Positions 1 through 11,153 are shown, numbered from the stretch's first letter. The stretch: 64,000 nucleotides of DNA from Lithodes maja (GCA_037953745.1 JBAKBP010013187.1:1-64000); one strand, 5' to 3'. Numbers and translations: made by a program. Notes: generated by a model from the sequence alone, not told the origin.

Positions 1-474
1 GTTAACTTACTGACGAGGAGGCGTACCGCATGGTATTATCCCCACAACTGTCAAAATCTCACTGAGGGACCGTTAGAAGTCGGAGGAACTTGGGGTTGCC
101 ACCATTCGACAGATTCGGATCTTACTTACTGAGGCCTAAATGATGCTAGAGCGTCATATAACTTTTTAGAGAGATATTAAGATAGGTTCATATAACGCAC
201 TAGCGTCATATGAGTATTTTAGCAAAACTGCCATATGAGTCGGAGGGTGTTAAAGTTCACCGCAATCTATTTATCATTAATATCATCCACACAATCAACA
301 CTGAATTTTGTTCATAATATAGTCATGAAAGGGTCATATTTTAGCAACCTGTTCTTAACCCATTAAGCGCGCACAGGGTCTAGTGAACACCACAGTTCTG
401 GGCGGCAATATTAGGCTCCATTCCTGCTTATAATCGTAATTTTACGATAAATATCGTTATTACTTATTCATATG
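1..474. other. No recognisable feature
   Basis: AT-rich sequence without a plausible reading frame, RNA gene or repeat that recurs elsewhere in the window. Confidence 0.5.
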
Positions 475-945
475 CGCCTATTTTACCTTTACTGTGAAGA
501 TAGTAACCTGTAACATCAATATAACAAGTGGGAATATAATTTTTCTGGTCAATATCGCGAATTGTAAGCGAGCGGTTCGGTCATCAAGTGTAAGCCAGCT
601 GGCACCACACCCTCCTCTCTCTAAGCCTGGAGAGTGACTGAGGCCTGTATATCTCTCTCCCTCTCTCTCTTTCCCATGCATAGACACACTCATGACCACA
701 CCCTGCAACCGGCTTGCAGACGTTAGCACAAAAATATACCAATGAATAGGGGAATAACAGGGAAAATAGGTGATAATTGAAGTGGGGGGGGGGGGGGGAA
801 GGAGGGGATGTGGAGGAGTGAAATGAGGTATGGAGGAAAAAACAAAGTTTTTTTAAGTGCTACTGGGGCCTTTTAATTTTTTTTTTTTAGGCCTTCCCTC
901 TTAAGAGCTTTCTCGCCGTTGCCCAGTAAAACCTCTTAAGAGTGT
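475..945 (+). repeat. Dispersed repeat R, copy 1
   Basis: About 470 bp that recurs in inverted orientation at 9346-9845. Shared landmarks in order are ATGCGCCTATTTTAC, a GAAGATAGTAAC block, AACAAGTGGGAATA, a long G run near 783-799, GGAGGTATGGAGG (around 826), a T run, and GCCCAGTAAAACCTCTTAAG at the end. The copies are clearly homologous but diverged, so this is an old non-coding repeat. No transposase is encoded. The class is unknown. Short reading frames across it are chance. Confidence 0.65.
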
Positions 946-1926
946 TCTGGCCATTCCCGTGTTAACTTCAAAATTCCTTTTACAGAGTTCTTCTCCATAA
1001 TGTAACAATTCAAACACAATAAATGATGTTCGAACATGCGTTATTTTACGGGTATTTATTATCCCAACTATTACATAAAAGATTAATGATAGTTTATAAT
1101 ATGTATTCGGTAACATGAATTTAGATGCAGTAACATAATTATATTACAGAAATATATATGAAAATGGGGTGTGGATTTGTCACGAAACCTGTATGCTATC
1201 TGCATAACACAGTCACGACACGTACTGGGCATGTTGTAAGTACTTGTGACCTTTACCATGTTTCTTGTGACTTTCGTGTGGTTCGGACTCTGATCGCCAC
1301 CTTATCCTGTGTTAGTCGCAGTGAGGTAGGGATGGCTCGTATATCGTACATGGTGTGTTCGGGTGGTTGCTTACGTATATGGTCGTAGTCAATACGAAAT
1401 GGCCTCATGAGAGGGCTTTATCGTGATGGAATTCACCGACATTGCCACAACATTCGATTCCTGTCATGTCGTGGTCCAAATCGTGAATGTGTGACGGGAC
1501 CATTAGTGCTAAGTTTCAGAGCTTTAACTTCTCAACATAAACAGTTCTACAGTCACTGGTCACATCCATTTCACTTTTAGGAAATTGTATGTGTATCAAG
1601 ACAAAGATAAAAACAGATTAACAAAAACAAAATAATATATTGTTACATAGGGAAAACAGACAAGGAAGGAAAATAAAGACAGTTAAAATGATCTTAAATA
1701 GTTCAAATATAATACTGATGAATAAATGAGAAATTACAAAATACTCTCCCTTGTCCGATCTCATTTATTATTTCTAATAGTCCAAGGGTCATACTGTTTA
1801 CACCTTTGCATCACAGGAGGGCCAATTTAATGTTCCCTCATCCCATAAACTATGCCTTTACTATATTTTAAATAATAATAAATAAAAGGTCCTCAACGCG
1901 ACGGAACAAAATATATCTCTATCTAT
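946..1926. other. No recognisable feature
   Basis: AT-rich, without a supported gene. The small open frames at 901-1116 (minus) and 1158-1388 (plus) have no recognisable domain or codon signal. Confidence 0.5.
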
Positions 1927-1929
1927 CTA

Positions 1930-2114
1930 TTGCCTGACGCTGTGATCCCCGAAGGTGGGGCCACGAACGAACCACCCCCATGCACCTTTGTCCCCAGTCA
2001 GTAGACGCCCCTCCTCCCAACCAGCACCGCCTTCATTCATATACTTCCTCACTCCATCCTTCCACCTCTCCTTCGGTCTACCTCTCCCTCTCTGTCCTTC
2101 CACCTCGCTCTCGT

Positions 2115-2117
<3 letters not shown>
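1930..2117 (-). pseudogene. LINE reverse-transcriptase 3' end remnant (RTE-like)
   Basis: The minus-strand translation contains RGRGRPKERWKDGVRKYM followed by a tryptophan-rich tail (GWEEGRLL...WGWFVRG). A GR-P-RW-D-V basic stretch followed by W residues is typical of the extreme C-terminus of many arthropod endonuclease/reverse-transcriptase LINE proteins (RTE/BovB-like). Only about 60 residues remain; the upstream end is lost in the adjoining (TA)n tract. Assignment is from motif resemblance only, and another LINE clade is possible. Confidence 0.4.

Positions 2118-2153
<36 letters not shown>
2118..2153. repeat. (TA)n microsatellite
   Basis: Uninterrupted TA dinucleotides directly abutting the LINE remnant on its left. 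Confidence 0.95.
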
Positions 2154-2155
<2 letters not shown>

Positions 2156-2464
2156 ATCATGTCGAGAAATAAGTGTTCCCTACATAAATAGCAGAGTATG
2201 TAGTTGGTCGTTTTCCTGGATGACCTAGATGTGTGTGAATTTGTATTTTATGTTTGTGTGTTGTCCCTATTCTGGCTCTGTCATGAATCCCCCCCCCTCC
2301 CCCCCACACCCAAACAAAAATAAATAAATAGGAAAAGTGGGGATTGGGCATCAGTAGATAGATAGTTTGGAAAGTGCAGCATATATCTTGCCTCGATTGT
2401 GCATGGAGAGTGTAAATCAAAGATGATGATTTATGGTCCAGAAACCCAGTCAGCCGTGGTGCTG

Positions 2465-2851
2465 TTAAGAGGGGTCACGGCTTGTTTTATCTGTCTCTCC
2501 TATTCTCTCTTTCCCTGGCTTGTATCCATTCGGCCCTATTCAACCAACTGTTTTAAGACGTTTATCCCCATCCAGGTGTCGATTTCATCTGGCGAGCGAT
2601 AGCGAGCCAGCATTGTATGGAGAAATCCAGCTTCGCCGGAAATTTGTTTCTATCGAAAAATGTACACATTTAGCTTCCTTTCAAACAAAAATATAGATAT
2701 GCTGGCTTGCTACCGCTCGCCAGGAAAATATTGACACCTGGATGGGGGTAAAAGTCCTAAATAAGTATGCTTAATGGGGCCAAATGGATACAAGCCAAAG
2801 AAAGAGGGAGAGAAAGAGAAAAGAAAACGAGGTGGGCTCCCAAAAGGCCTG
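2465..2851 (+). mobile_element. Fold-back TTAA element, family P, copy 1
   Basis: About 390 bp with near-palindromic organisation. The left half reads CTTGTATCCATTCGG, then TATCCCCATCCAGGTGTC, then GGCGAGCGATAGCGAGCC. The right half carries the reverse complements of these blocks in mirror order. The centre holds TCTATCGAAAAATGTACA. A TTAA lies at the left end (2465-2468); the right end has lost it. The same unit recurs at 5979-6356, 11885-12155, 12171-12590 and 25109-25192. No protein is encoded, so it must be mobilised in trans; TTAA suggests a piggyBac-type enzyme (inference). Confidence 0.75.
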
Positions 2852-2887
2852 CTCCCCTGACCCCTCCCAGGGAATATACAGTATGTA

Positions 2888-3098
2888 CAGTCGCGCTAAT
2901 AAGTGATGTCTTGACACCAAATATGTTTTGATCAATAATTTGTATCAGCCATATCTAAGCTTCATTTCTTCATATCGAGTGAAATATACAAACATGTTCC
3001 TACACTTACCTACCCTATTCAACATCTGACAGACATTATTACAGCTCAGAGCAAGCCAAACGTAATGACAGTGGGGACATGACTTATTAGCGCGACCG
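2888..3098 (+). mobile_element. Mariner-type MITE, copy 1 (211 bp)
   Basis: A 211-bp element flanked by TA on both sides (2886-2887 and 3099-3100). Its terminal inverted repeats are CAGTCGCGCTAATAAGT and ACTTATTAGCGCGACCG. The exact length and the TA target duplication recur in a diverged copy at 22091-22301. TA duplications and CAGT-like ends are characteristic of Tc1/mariner superfamily elements. No transposase remains. Confidence 0.85.
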
Positions 3099-3231
3099 TA
3101 TCATAGTTTTGCAAGAGGCTACCACAAGACTCCACGTAAGATCACGTGACATTGTATCAGAGATAAATAAAAGGAGACACGCCATTTGAGTAAAACATGA
3201 AAAGGGCTCTTCTTAATAAGAGGGTATTTTG

Positions 3232-3304
3232 AGTACATATTGTAATTAGCCCTTATATTAACTTCTAAGTACATATTGTAATTAGCCCTTATATTAACTT
3301 CTAA
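3232..3304. repeat. 36-bp tandem duplication
   Basis: Two adjacent identical copies of a 36-bp AT-rich unit beginning AGTACATATTGTAATTAGCC. Confidence 0.9.
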
Positions 3305-3429
3305 GCCTCAAGTAATGCCACAGACAATTAACAAACTACACTGAGAGAAGGCATCAATTGGGCGAAGTTTTTTTTTTTCCTATGTGATTGAGGGAGGCAA
3401 AAGGCAGAACTGCCTATATCGAGTGCCTC

Positions 3430-3796
3430 CCCCATAGTTGAAAGAGTGACAGGGCCAAAATAAAGGGACGCTCGAGCCAAAATGCCTGGACACACGGAGT
3501 TTGAATCAATTTATGTCTTAGGAAGAGGGAAAGACTGATTCTGGGAGAGAGTTCCAGAGCTCAGCTGTTGTGTAGAAGAAAGACTGAGAGTAACGTTTCA
3601 CTCTCGGGTTGGAGAGTTGCACAGAGTAGGGGTGGGATTGAGTTGCAAGACGGGTACCACGTGCCCTACGTAAAGGAGGTGGTATACACTGGGAAAGCTC
3701 TGAGGAACACTGATTATTATAGTAGCGATAGAATAGCGAGAGAGACGAGGGTGAAGAGCTTCCCATACTTAAGAGCATTGCTTTAAGTGTATGCAT
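3430..3796 (-). pseudogene. LINE reverse-transcriptase C-terminal remnant
   Basis: The minus-strand translation contains ATQSHPYSVQLSNPRVKRYS followed by QSFFYTTAELWNSLPESVF. The pattern S-HP...L...R...Y..SF...A.LWN.LP is the conserved C-terminal signature of many jockey/I-type LINE polymerases. Only about 90 residues are open. Downstream of the frame, at 3430-3517, a probable continuation contains a stop codon. No catalytic part of the polymerase remains. Confidence 0.5.
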
Positions 3797-3861
3797 TAGA
3801 TTTGTATAGTGTTTAAATGTTTAGGTAACAATAATTAACGTTATGTTAGTACTAGAGCTCT

Positions 3862-4349
3862 TTAACCCTTCTTTAGCGGCGCGCAACATAAGTCGAGTTA
3901 AATAAAGCTGGACTATGTGGCGGTGCTCGACATATATCGTGTGGCAATTTCAGCACGTAATGTTGCTGAGAGAGAGAGACAAGTGGTGGCAGGAGAGTAG
4001 CGAGCGTATGACTGCTCCAGACCACCGCGGCGAACCTACTGACACGAATCCCACCTCCTCCCTCCCTCTCTCACTCGCTATATACGGAATTGTATGGGGA
4101 AAGTGCCTAATTACATGCTTTTTGCACTCGCGTTGCACGGTTTTTGCAAGAAAACTAGCCATCATAAAAGGGATCGTTATGGTGTCATTCGAAAGCTCTG
4201 TTTATGCCCTTTCAGGGATAGATACTTGTTTTACGTTCTGGGTCTTATTTAGGCATGAAAATGATCACGTAAACAGCCCTATTTTGGGTAAAAACACCCC
4301 GCTGGTGGCTACATATTATATACCGCATAGGCCGCTCTTTAAGTGTTAA
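3862..4349 (+). mobile_element. piggyBac-type MITE, family T, copy 1 (about 488 bp)
   Basis: Bounded by TTAA at 3862-3865 and 4346-4349, with imperfect terminal inverted repeats (CCCTTCTTTAGCGGC left; GCCGCTCTTTAAGTG right). A close full-length copy lies at 24067-24552, also with TTAA on both sides. TTAA duplication is the hallmark of piggyBac transposition. The 144-residue open frame inside is not protein-like and contains simple repeats. Confidence 0.8.
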
Positions 4350-4642
4350 ACACGTTCGCAGACCGTGGAATAGAGAAACCATTAACATAGCACGTCAACA
4401 TGCGATGAATTACAAGCTTCCACTTTTCGTTTCATGTCATGCGTCTTCTTCTTCTTCACTTATTTTTCAGTTTATTTCTCCTTTTTCTTGATCAGCAATA
4501 TGAATTTGTCCCGAGTATCGCTATCAATATCTCTTTCCTTCCTTCACCTCGTGTTCTCCGTTTTCGTATCCGTCATCAATAATAACCGACGGTATGTTAT
4601 ATTCTGTATCATGGAGCCTTATCAGAAAGGAAGGTGGCGGAT
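4350..4642. other. No recognisable feature
   Basis: T-rich sequence between two TTAA elements. No gene or repeat identified. Confidence 0.4.
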
Positions 4643-5014
4643 TTAAGGGGAGACAGAACGTTTTTCTGGACCCCCTTCTACCTAATGTTTAGCCCCCACT
4701 AGTTTTGAGATTTTAAGACGTTGGTTCCATTAGTTTTGGGATTTTATGACCTTTCATCCCATTTCTTTGTCAATATTAGGACCCTTCGTGCCATTTAGGT
4801 GTCGATTTTTTTTGGGCGAGCGATCGCGAGCCTGTAATTTTAGGAGGAATCGGCCTTTGGCCGGGAAATTTTTCTACCGAAAAATTTACAAATCTATCTT
4901 GGAGGGGGGGCTAGGGGGTGTTTTTCTAAACTTGATGGAGGTCTAGGGAGGAAACTAAAAAAAATATATGAATAAATTAATTAATAGACCAAAAAACAGC
5001 AACTGTCCCCTTAA
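4643..5014 (+). mobile_element. Fold-back TTAA element, family Q, copy 1
   Basis: TTAAGGGGAGACAG at the left end and CTGTCCCCTTAA at the right end give TTAA-flanked terminal inverted repeats. The interior shares with family P the GGCGAGCGATCGCGAGCC and TTTCTACCGAAAAATTTAC blocks, and has a family-specific right arm (CTTGATGGAGGTCTAG). Related copies lie at 11385-11508, 11505-11875, 48596-48738 and 58795-58990. Non-coding. Confidence 0.75.
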
Positions 5015-5219
5015 TATCCGGATTATGTTATTTCCTTATTTGTATCAAATATTATTTTTCATCACCATTATCATCTGCATCTACACGTCATTTTGTATGC
5101 AATTCACTTTTATCATCGACATATTTTTCATCGTGAACTACATTTACTTTTTTTTAGTCTACCTCAAGGGACTCAATAATGTAGCAATGCATAGCATCAC
5201 ATTCTGCACCCCACCACAC

Positions 5220-5224
5220 AGACA

Positions 5225-5278
<54 letters not shown>
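5220..5278. repeat. (CA)n microsatellite
   Basis: About 59 bp of CA repeats with a few interruptions near the left end. Confidence 0.95.
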
Positions 5279-5280
<2 letters not shown>

Positions 5281-5794
5281 CCTTTTTAATAACAAAATTC
5301 CCCAGATATTTTGGGGTTGAATCGACTAGCGCAAATAACAAAACATCTTTACGCTTCAGCTACAGGGGTTTGCATTGGTTGCATGTAAAAGTGTCCTGGC
5401 GTGCACAAACACTATGTTTTTGTTTGTTTTAGATTTAGCACTAGCCCATCCGACGTTTGGAGGCTTGTTCTAGTGTATGCGAGGGAAACAATGAGGCAAT
5501 CATTTTGTGTCCTTGAGCGTACAGTCTCTTTACTGGTGGAATATTGTCTTGTCAGCATCTTTACCGTTATCAATAACTTTATTTTAAGTCAGATCAGATC
5601 AGATGGCTATAGAAAAGTAGGAGAGTAGAGATTTTTGGATAGAGGAAGAATAAGTTGAGAAATGGAAGTACAGTAAAAGATAAAAGTCAAATATGCTATT
5701 TGTTTTAATAACTTGTCACTTATATGATGCAGGACGAAGTTTAATGCTATAGTATTATCAAGAAATCAACTTTTTGGGGATTACAAATTGTCAT

Positions 5795-5859
<65 letters not shown>
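5795..5859. repeat. (GA)n microsatellite
   Basis: About 65 bp of uninterrupted GA dinucleotides; the RERERE open frame across it is an artefact. Confidence 0.95.
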
Positions 5860-5861
<2 letters not shown>

Positions 5862-5978
5862 TTATTTCTTTCTGAGTGCGTGTGTGTATTTGTATGTCGT
5901 TAGTGCTCGGGTGAGTCTAGCAGTATCATTTTTTCAAGAGCCATATCGTCCAAAAGGTCAGTGGTCGTGGAGACACGT

Positions 5979-6356
5979 TAAGGGGGGTCACCGGCTTTTT
6001 ATTTTACCTTTATTTTCTTCTCTCTCTTTCCCTCGCTTGTATCCATTCGGCCCCATTCAGCCAACTGTTTTAAGACATTTATCCCCATCCAGGTGTCGAT
6101 ATCTTCCTGGCGAGCGGTAGCGAGCCAGCATTGTATGGAGAAATCCGGCTTTGCCGGATAATTTTTTCTATCGAAAAATGTACAAATTTAGCTTGTTGTC
6201 AAAACAAAAATATATATATATGCTGGCTCGCTACTGCTCGCCAGGTAGATATTGACACCTGTATGGGGGTAAACGTCTTAAAACAGTAGGCTGAATGGGT
6301 ACAAGCCAAAGAGAGAGGAGAGAAAGAGAAAAAAAAAGCTAGGTGGGCTCCCTTAA
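5979..6356 (+). mobile_element. Fold-back TTAA element, family P, copy 2
   Basis: The best-preserved family P copy: TTAA at 5979-5982 followed by GGGGGGTCACC, and GGTGGGCTCCC followed by TTAA at 6353-6356. The two halves are near mirror images around the TCTATCGAAAAATGTAC centre, so a single strand could fold into one long hairpin. No coding capacity. Confidence 0.85.
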
Positions 6357-6408
6357 ACCTGAAGCTTACAGGGACACACACACACACACACACCTCGGTC
6401 TTGGGGAC

Positions 6409-6914
6409 ATTATAGGTTTGAGTCCCGGAGGGAAGAATGAAAACCTAATATTTAGTAGTGACCCCGGAATCATTGACGATATTATTGAGAGCTATTATTG
6501 AGAGCTATTATATAATAGCTCTCTTTCAAGCCCTAGCGTTAGCCCTATTGAAGCAGCCGCCACAGGGGGGAACTGAAGCCAACTTCATAAGTGTACGCTA
6601 ACTCTCTTATGGAATCGTCATTATGATTGGGTACTCACTACGAAAAAAACGATTTATAAAAAATATTTAAGATATGCTATAATTAGGCTTCCCAAACTTG
6701 TGGATGTCTTCCCGTGTGGATTGGATTCTTATGCGAGACGAGACGCTGATCTTGCCCAGCGCCATACTTCCTTCAATGATATATCAAGACTTAACTTAAA
6801 GACATCAACGAATGGGAAGGGGATGGAAGGGAGGGCCCGCATCGTCAATGATTCCGGGGCCACTACTAAATATTTTGTTTTCATTATTCCCTCCGGGAAT
6901 TTCAAACCTATAAT
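6409..6914. mobile_element. Long-TIR non-autonomous element
   Basis: Two arms of about 70 bp at 6409-6480 and 6841-6914 are nearly perfect inverted repeats (ATTATAGGTTTGA... with CGGAGGGAA and CGGAATCATTGACGAT blocks). The interior 6481-6780 is repeated in reverse orientation at 20545-20845. No transposase. The element could be an independent MITE or could relate to the ends of the DIRS-like element between the two copies. Confidence 0.65.
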
Positions 6915-7450
6915 ATATTAGTGGCCCCTTCATCATTGACGATATGCCTGATATCTCAAGACTGGAGGGGGACATTCGTGACAATATCTAAACCACTAAC
7001 AAACCAATTATAGGTTGAGAAAAGACACTCAAAATAGCACTCTTAAATTTATTGTTTACATACAATATTTGGTATAAAAATAGAAAAGCAAAGTAGATCG
7101 CGCACTTCTATGAAGTCTACTTATACACAACCTCGCAGGTACATGTAGTTAATGAATATCACATCTGAGATTCACTAAACATAATGTTTAAGAATATGTA
7201 TTCTTTCAACAAAATAACGATACTCCTCTGATTCTCACTAGACATCAGAGTTTCTATAAAGGACAAAAGTATTTGATCACAAGTATTTGTACCTTAAAAT
7301 TAACTTGTACGTATAGCTACTGTATATTCTTGTACAACTTATTGCTATTATATCTCATAGTTGCAACTATTATTGATATACTTCACTTAAAATTAAAATA
7401 TAATCTGAAACTGTAAAACCAGTTCAACAATATTAAGTATCACAACTCGT
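6915..7450. other. AT-rich non-coding sequence left of the DIRS-like coding region
   Basis: Begins with a third block matching the repeat around it (ATTAGTGGCCCC...CATTGACGATATGCC at about 6917-6951). The rest is AT-rich with no gene, and probably the 3' non-coding part of the DIRS-like element. Confidence 0.4.
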
Positions 7451-7551
7451 ATACTCCTTACATATCCGGCGGAGGGTTTGAAGGTCTTAGCTCTCCAGTA
7501 AACCCCCCCACCCTCTCAAAGTTAAACTTAACTAATAGCACAAAGACCAAG

Positions 7552-8511
7552 TTAGACCCTTTTATGTAATGCCACGCATGTGAGTTTTGGTTTATCCAAG
7601 GCAACAGATAGGTAGCACGTCATATAAGTGTGGTTAGACGCCCAGAGGCATGTGTTAGCAACATCATCTACCAAAAAGTTTTGGAGAAACCTTAAAGATA
7701 CTGCCCACTTTCTAATATCGTGAGCTCTCCCCACTATACCGGGGTTACTTTCCTTAATAACCTCGACCAGCAAAGACGCTAACTTCCATTTTGTGACGCG
7801 CCTACCTTTACTATTAACCCAGAGAGCACCCTGTTGCAGAGGTTGGGAGACTCTCAAGAACTTAAGAAGAGCTTGTACTCGGCATACTAAATGATGCGTA
7901 TCCCCTCGCTTTAGCTCCGGGATCGTGAAATCATTAAAAACATGATCACAATGTTCATTTTTTGCAATTTGAACATTGACATTGCGCTGTCCAAACCTGA
8001 GACAATTAGGTTCGTTGCTCATCGCCGCCAGCTCAGATACCCGGTTACCTGTGGCCAAAGCCATAAGGAACACAGCCTTCTTTAAGATTGAATCAGAATC
8101 TGGAGCGCGATTATACTTTGGAGAATGAAGTAAAGACAAAGCTTTGTCTAGCAACCAGGTAGGCATGAGCTGACGGGGTGGTGGGCGGAGCTTAAAACAG
8201 GCACGCATAAAACCATTCTCCTCCGCCTGCGGTACAGATAGACCCGTTAAATCAGAAAAAGTTTTTTTTTATAGCTGACAAGTGTTTTGTAAGTGTTACT
8301 ACGGAAAGGCGTTTTGTTCAAATAAGTAGTCAAGGTATTTGAAAATTAAAGCTACAGATGCTTCAGTTTGAGCCGTTTCCACTATCCAGGTTGTAAAAGA
8401 TTTCCAATGTAATTGGTATTGACGCCTGGTAGACAGAGTGTACTGATTTAAAAATGTATTAGTTACACGTTCACCATAAGGTTTTAACCATTTTGCATTC
8501 TGAATGTCCAA
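7552..8511 (-). pseudogene. DIRS-like tyrosine recombinase (YR), broken
   Basis: The 70-residue frame at 8299-8511 resembles the N-terminal core-binding domain of phage-type recombinases (STRRQYQLHWKSF). The 218-residue frame at 7552-8208 is the catalytic domain: the first arginine in ATGNRVSELAAM, the H-x-x-R pair in AHDIRKW, and the tyrosine region in SNHTYMTCYL. A stop codon ends the first frame at 8299 and a frameshift at a T run near 8261-8271 separates the two. The enzyme would integrate the circular cDNA by strand exchange, without the integrase chemistry used by LTR elements. The catalytic residues appear present but the gene cannot be translated whole. Confidence 0.75.
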
Positions 8512-9345
8512 AAGACAAAATTGTCTCCAAGTGGAAGTACAAGATCGGGAGTGACACCGAGTTCTCGCACCACGTCTTCAACTGGTGGTACCGCACCTGA
8601 GCCGGCCATAGTGGCGCAATCATCGAGACTATGCCCCGATATCCCCGTAGTTTGTGAACTACTTGACACATTAATGATGCGTCTGGAGGCGGAAACAGAT
8701 AGATGGAATTCGACCTGTTCCAATCCTCCAGTAATACGTCTAGACCCCCCGCCGAAGTTACTTCCCGGCGGGTCAGGTAGAAAGGAAGTTTTTTGTTTTC
8801 CTTGGACGCGAATAAGTCCACTTGTGGACGGTATGGTACTGCAATCATCTGGTTGAAGATGTTTTGCTTGAGTGACCATTCTACTATTGTGCTCTGTCTC
8901 CGGGACAGAGCGTCTGCCCAGACATTGGCTATGCCTGGCAGGTATGATGTGTGAAGATGAATGTTCAGTCTGTCTGCCAGAACAAAAATCTTTTCTGACA
9001 ATTCCAGCAACGTCCGGGACCTCGTTGACCCTTGTTTTTGGATGCATGTTACTGCATTCAAATTGTCCATTCGAAAGGATAATGATTTCCCTTGCAAAGT
9101 ATAACCGTGAGCCTGAAGGAATATCAAGGGGACTATTAACTCTTTCGCGTTGTGAAAATTGTCTGGCTGAGACCAGATTCCTTGACCCTGTTGACCAAGG
9201 CTCGACTGATAACCCCAGCCTATTGTCCCTGAAGCATCTGTGTCTATCCATACAGTGGGTGGAGGAGACGTCCACGTCATTATTGACTGCCTCGCCCAAA
9301 CCGACAGTAAGTTGTGGATTAACTCGGCAGCTGCGGGGAGACTCT
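8471..9345 (-). pseudogene. DIRS-like RNase H and connection region
   Basis: The frame opens at about 9345, just inside the repeat R junction, and an internal methionine lies at 9280. RNase H acidic residues are visible in order: WIDTDASG, HNAKELIVPL, FRMDNLNAV and WADALSR. They are followed by the PQVDLFASKENKKLPFY and FPPPDASL blocks that join RNase H to the recombinase in DIRS pol proteins. RNase H removes the RNA strand during reverse transcription. The domain itself reads without a stop, but its N-terminal continuation toward RT is cut by the repeat R insertion. A 271-residue frame offset by one base is a shadow. Confidence 0.8.
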
Positions 9346-9845
9346 TAAGAGGTTTTACTGGGCGACTGCGGGGAGATTCTTAAGATCCTAGGCCTAAAAA
9401 AAAAAAACTTAAAACACCGCAGTGGCACTAAAAAAAAGAAAAAATGTGTTTAATGAGATAATTCCCCTCCATACCTCCAATCATTCCTTCACATGTGTCA
9501 AAATCCCCTCCTTTCCCCCCCCCCCCCCCTACAATTACCACCTATTTTCTTTCTTATTCCTGTGATTATCGGTTTATTTATGGCACCAAAACTCCCCACC
9601 CATTTCCAAGGAGGAAAGGGAGGGTGAGGAGGAAGGAGAGAGAGAGAGAGTAGCCAGTACTACCTCCACTCTCTCCAGAGCTCGTGAAGCTAGGGTGTTG
9701 TCTCTCTCTCTGTCAACTCCATGAATTAACAGCTCGGCAATATTTTGTGTTTGTATCCCCCCAAACACTATTCCCACTTGTTTTATTGTGGTCACATGTT
9801 ACTATCTTCATATTAAACGTAAAATAGGCGCATATGGATAAGTAT
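9346..9845 (-). repeat. Dispersed repeat R, copy 2, inserted in the DIRS-like element
   Basis: The reverse complement of the family seen at 475-945, sharing the same end blocks, G/C run and T/A run. It lies exactly between the RNase H and RT remnants. At its right-hand end on the minus strand a CTTAAGA-TCTCCCCGCAG motif occurs twice, about 35 bp apart (9338-9383). This may be a target duplication or an internal tandem motif; copy 1 shows a similar doubling, which favours the latter. Confidence 0.6.
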
Positions 9846-10031
9846 TAATTATATTTATGGTAAATTAATGATTTTAGTGAGGAATGAATCAAAATACCTA
9901 CGCACAGGGGTATGGTGTATACTACAGGGGCTGTGCAGCCGAGAGGTTAATGTCGGAATTCGACATAACTTTCCCGCCGGCAAAAGCGGATAATGTTTGT
10001 TTCCTTCCAGGAATAATCTCTTTACTTTCAA
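9846..10031. other. Junction sequence between repeat R and DIRS RT
   Basis: Not assignable to either neighbour. It may hold diverged DIRS sequence. Confidence 0.3.
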
Positions 10032-10781
10032 CTAGCCCAACTTTACAGTTAGTTGAATCCAGTTGAGAGAGCCGATCAGAGACTCCCACTTTTTTCTCGT
10101 GGTTGTCAGACTGTGGAGAAAAACAAACAATTTCTTTCGAAATCTGTTTCGATTGTCCACACTCTTACTGAAAGTAAGATGTGCTGTGTCCCCGACCAGC
10201 CCTATCCACTGAATTACCCTTGTTGGGACAAGATTCGATTTCACCAAGTTGACCTTGAACCCCAGGGATTTGACATGATCTAGAATTTGACTGACATGGT
10301 TCCTGCATTGACTCTCTAATTCCGCCACTACTAGCCAGTCGCCTAGGTACCACAACACCTTGATCCCCAGATTTAGTGTGGTAATAAAGCTTGCCGGACT
10401 AATTTGGTAAAAATTCTCGGTGCTAGGTTCAATCCGAAAGGCATCCGTTGAAAGACATAAGTCCGATGCTCTATCCTCAAGGTGAGGCATTTTTGGAACC
10501 TTTTGTTTACCGGTACATACCAATAGGCTTCTGTCAGGTCTAACGAGCACATCCAGCCTTGCGGCGGAAGTGTTAGCCTGATTTGATTCACAGTGAGCTT
10601 CCTGAACGATGCATTGTGAATGTGTTGGTTCAAACAAGGTGGGTCTACGACCGGTGTCATCTGAACACTGTCCCTTTTTGGTACGAGAAAAAGCTTTGAT
10701 GTGTAAACTGGGCAAGTTGGATTGACTGGGACAATGATATGCTTCAAGATCATTTCCTGAACTAGTGACTCCACCTCTAAA
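10032..10781 (-). pseudogene. DIRS-like reverse transcriptase, broken
   Basis: The first part (minus strand, 10781 to about 10373) contains YTSKLFLVPKRD, VVDPPCLNQHI, CSLDLTEAYWYVPVN and QRMPFGLNLAPRIFTKL, the fingers and palm blocks of DIRS-type RT. The frame then shifts near 10373-10400 and continues with IKVLWYLGDWLVV and LIGSLNW down to 10032. The catalytic box that should read Y-x-D-D reads YLGD here, so the first aspartate is replaced by glycine. The N-terminal side is cut by the 10782-13188 insertion. Inactive on two counts. Confidence 0.8.
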
Positions 10782-11153
10782 TGCCCCTTTCCCACTGATG
10801 CGACTTCATATGATTTTCGTCGCCGAGGACGTAGTCTTGTCAATTCGCAACGAATTTGTGGAAACGTCAATGATTTTGACCGTTAAAAACCGTTGACAAG
10901 TTTACACTCGGCGACGATGTCGCCGATGGGTATGACGTAATCAGCGACATTATGTGACGTCATCGGCAAATTGAGCGATACTCGCGACCTCGGCGAGAAC
11001 TGTCACATTTGAATAAAATATTGCGAAATAATGGGAAGGACGAACGAATCCTCGGCGTATGTTCTGCGACGTCTTCGGCGAATTAAGCGATGGCTCGGCG
11101 AATACCTCGGCGAGATTATCCAAAAACTTTTTGTATATATTTCATGGCACAAA

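Larger units (their letters stand above)
5015..5978. other. Non-coding with two microsatellites
   Basis: Holds the (CA)n tract at 5220-5278 and the (GA)n tract at 5795-5859. Otherwise AT-rich without a supported gene. Confidence 0.5.

Noticed and set aside
8484..9299. 271-residue open frame overlapping the DIRS RNase H
   Set aside because: One base out of phase with the domain-bearing frame; no RNase H residues in register.
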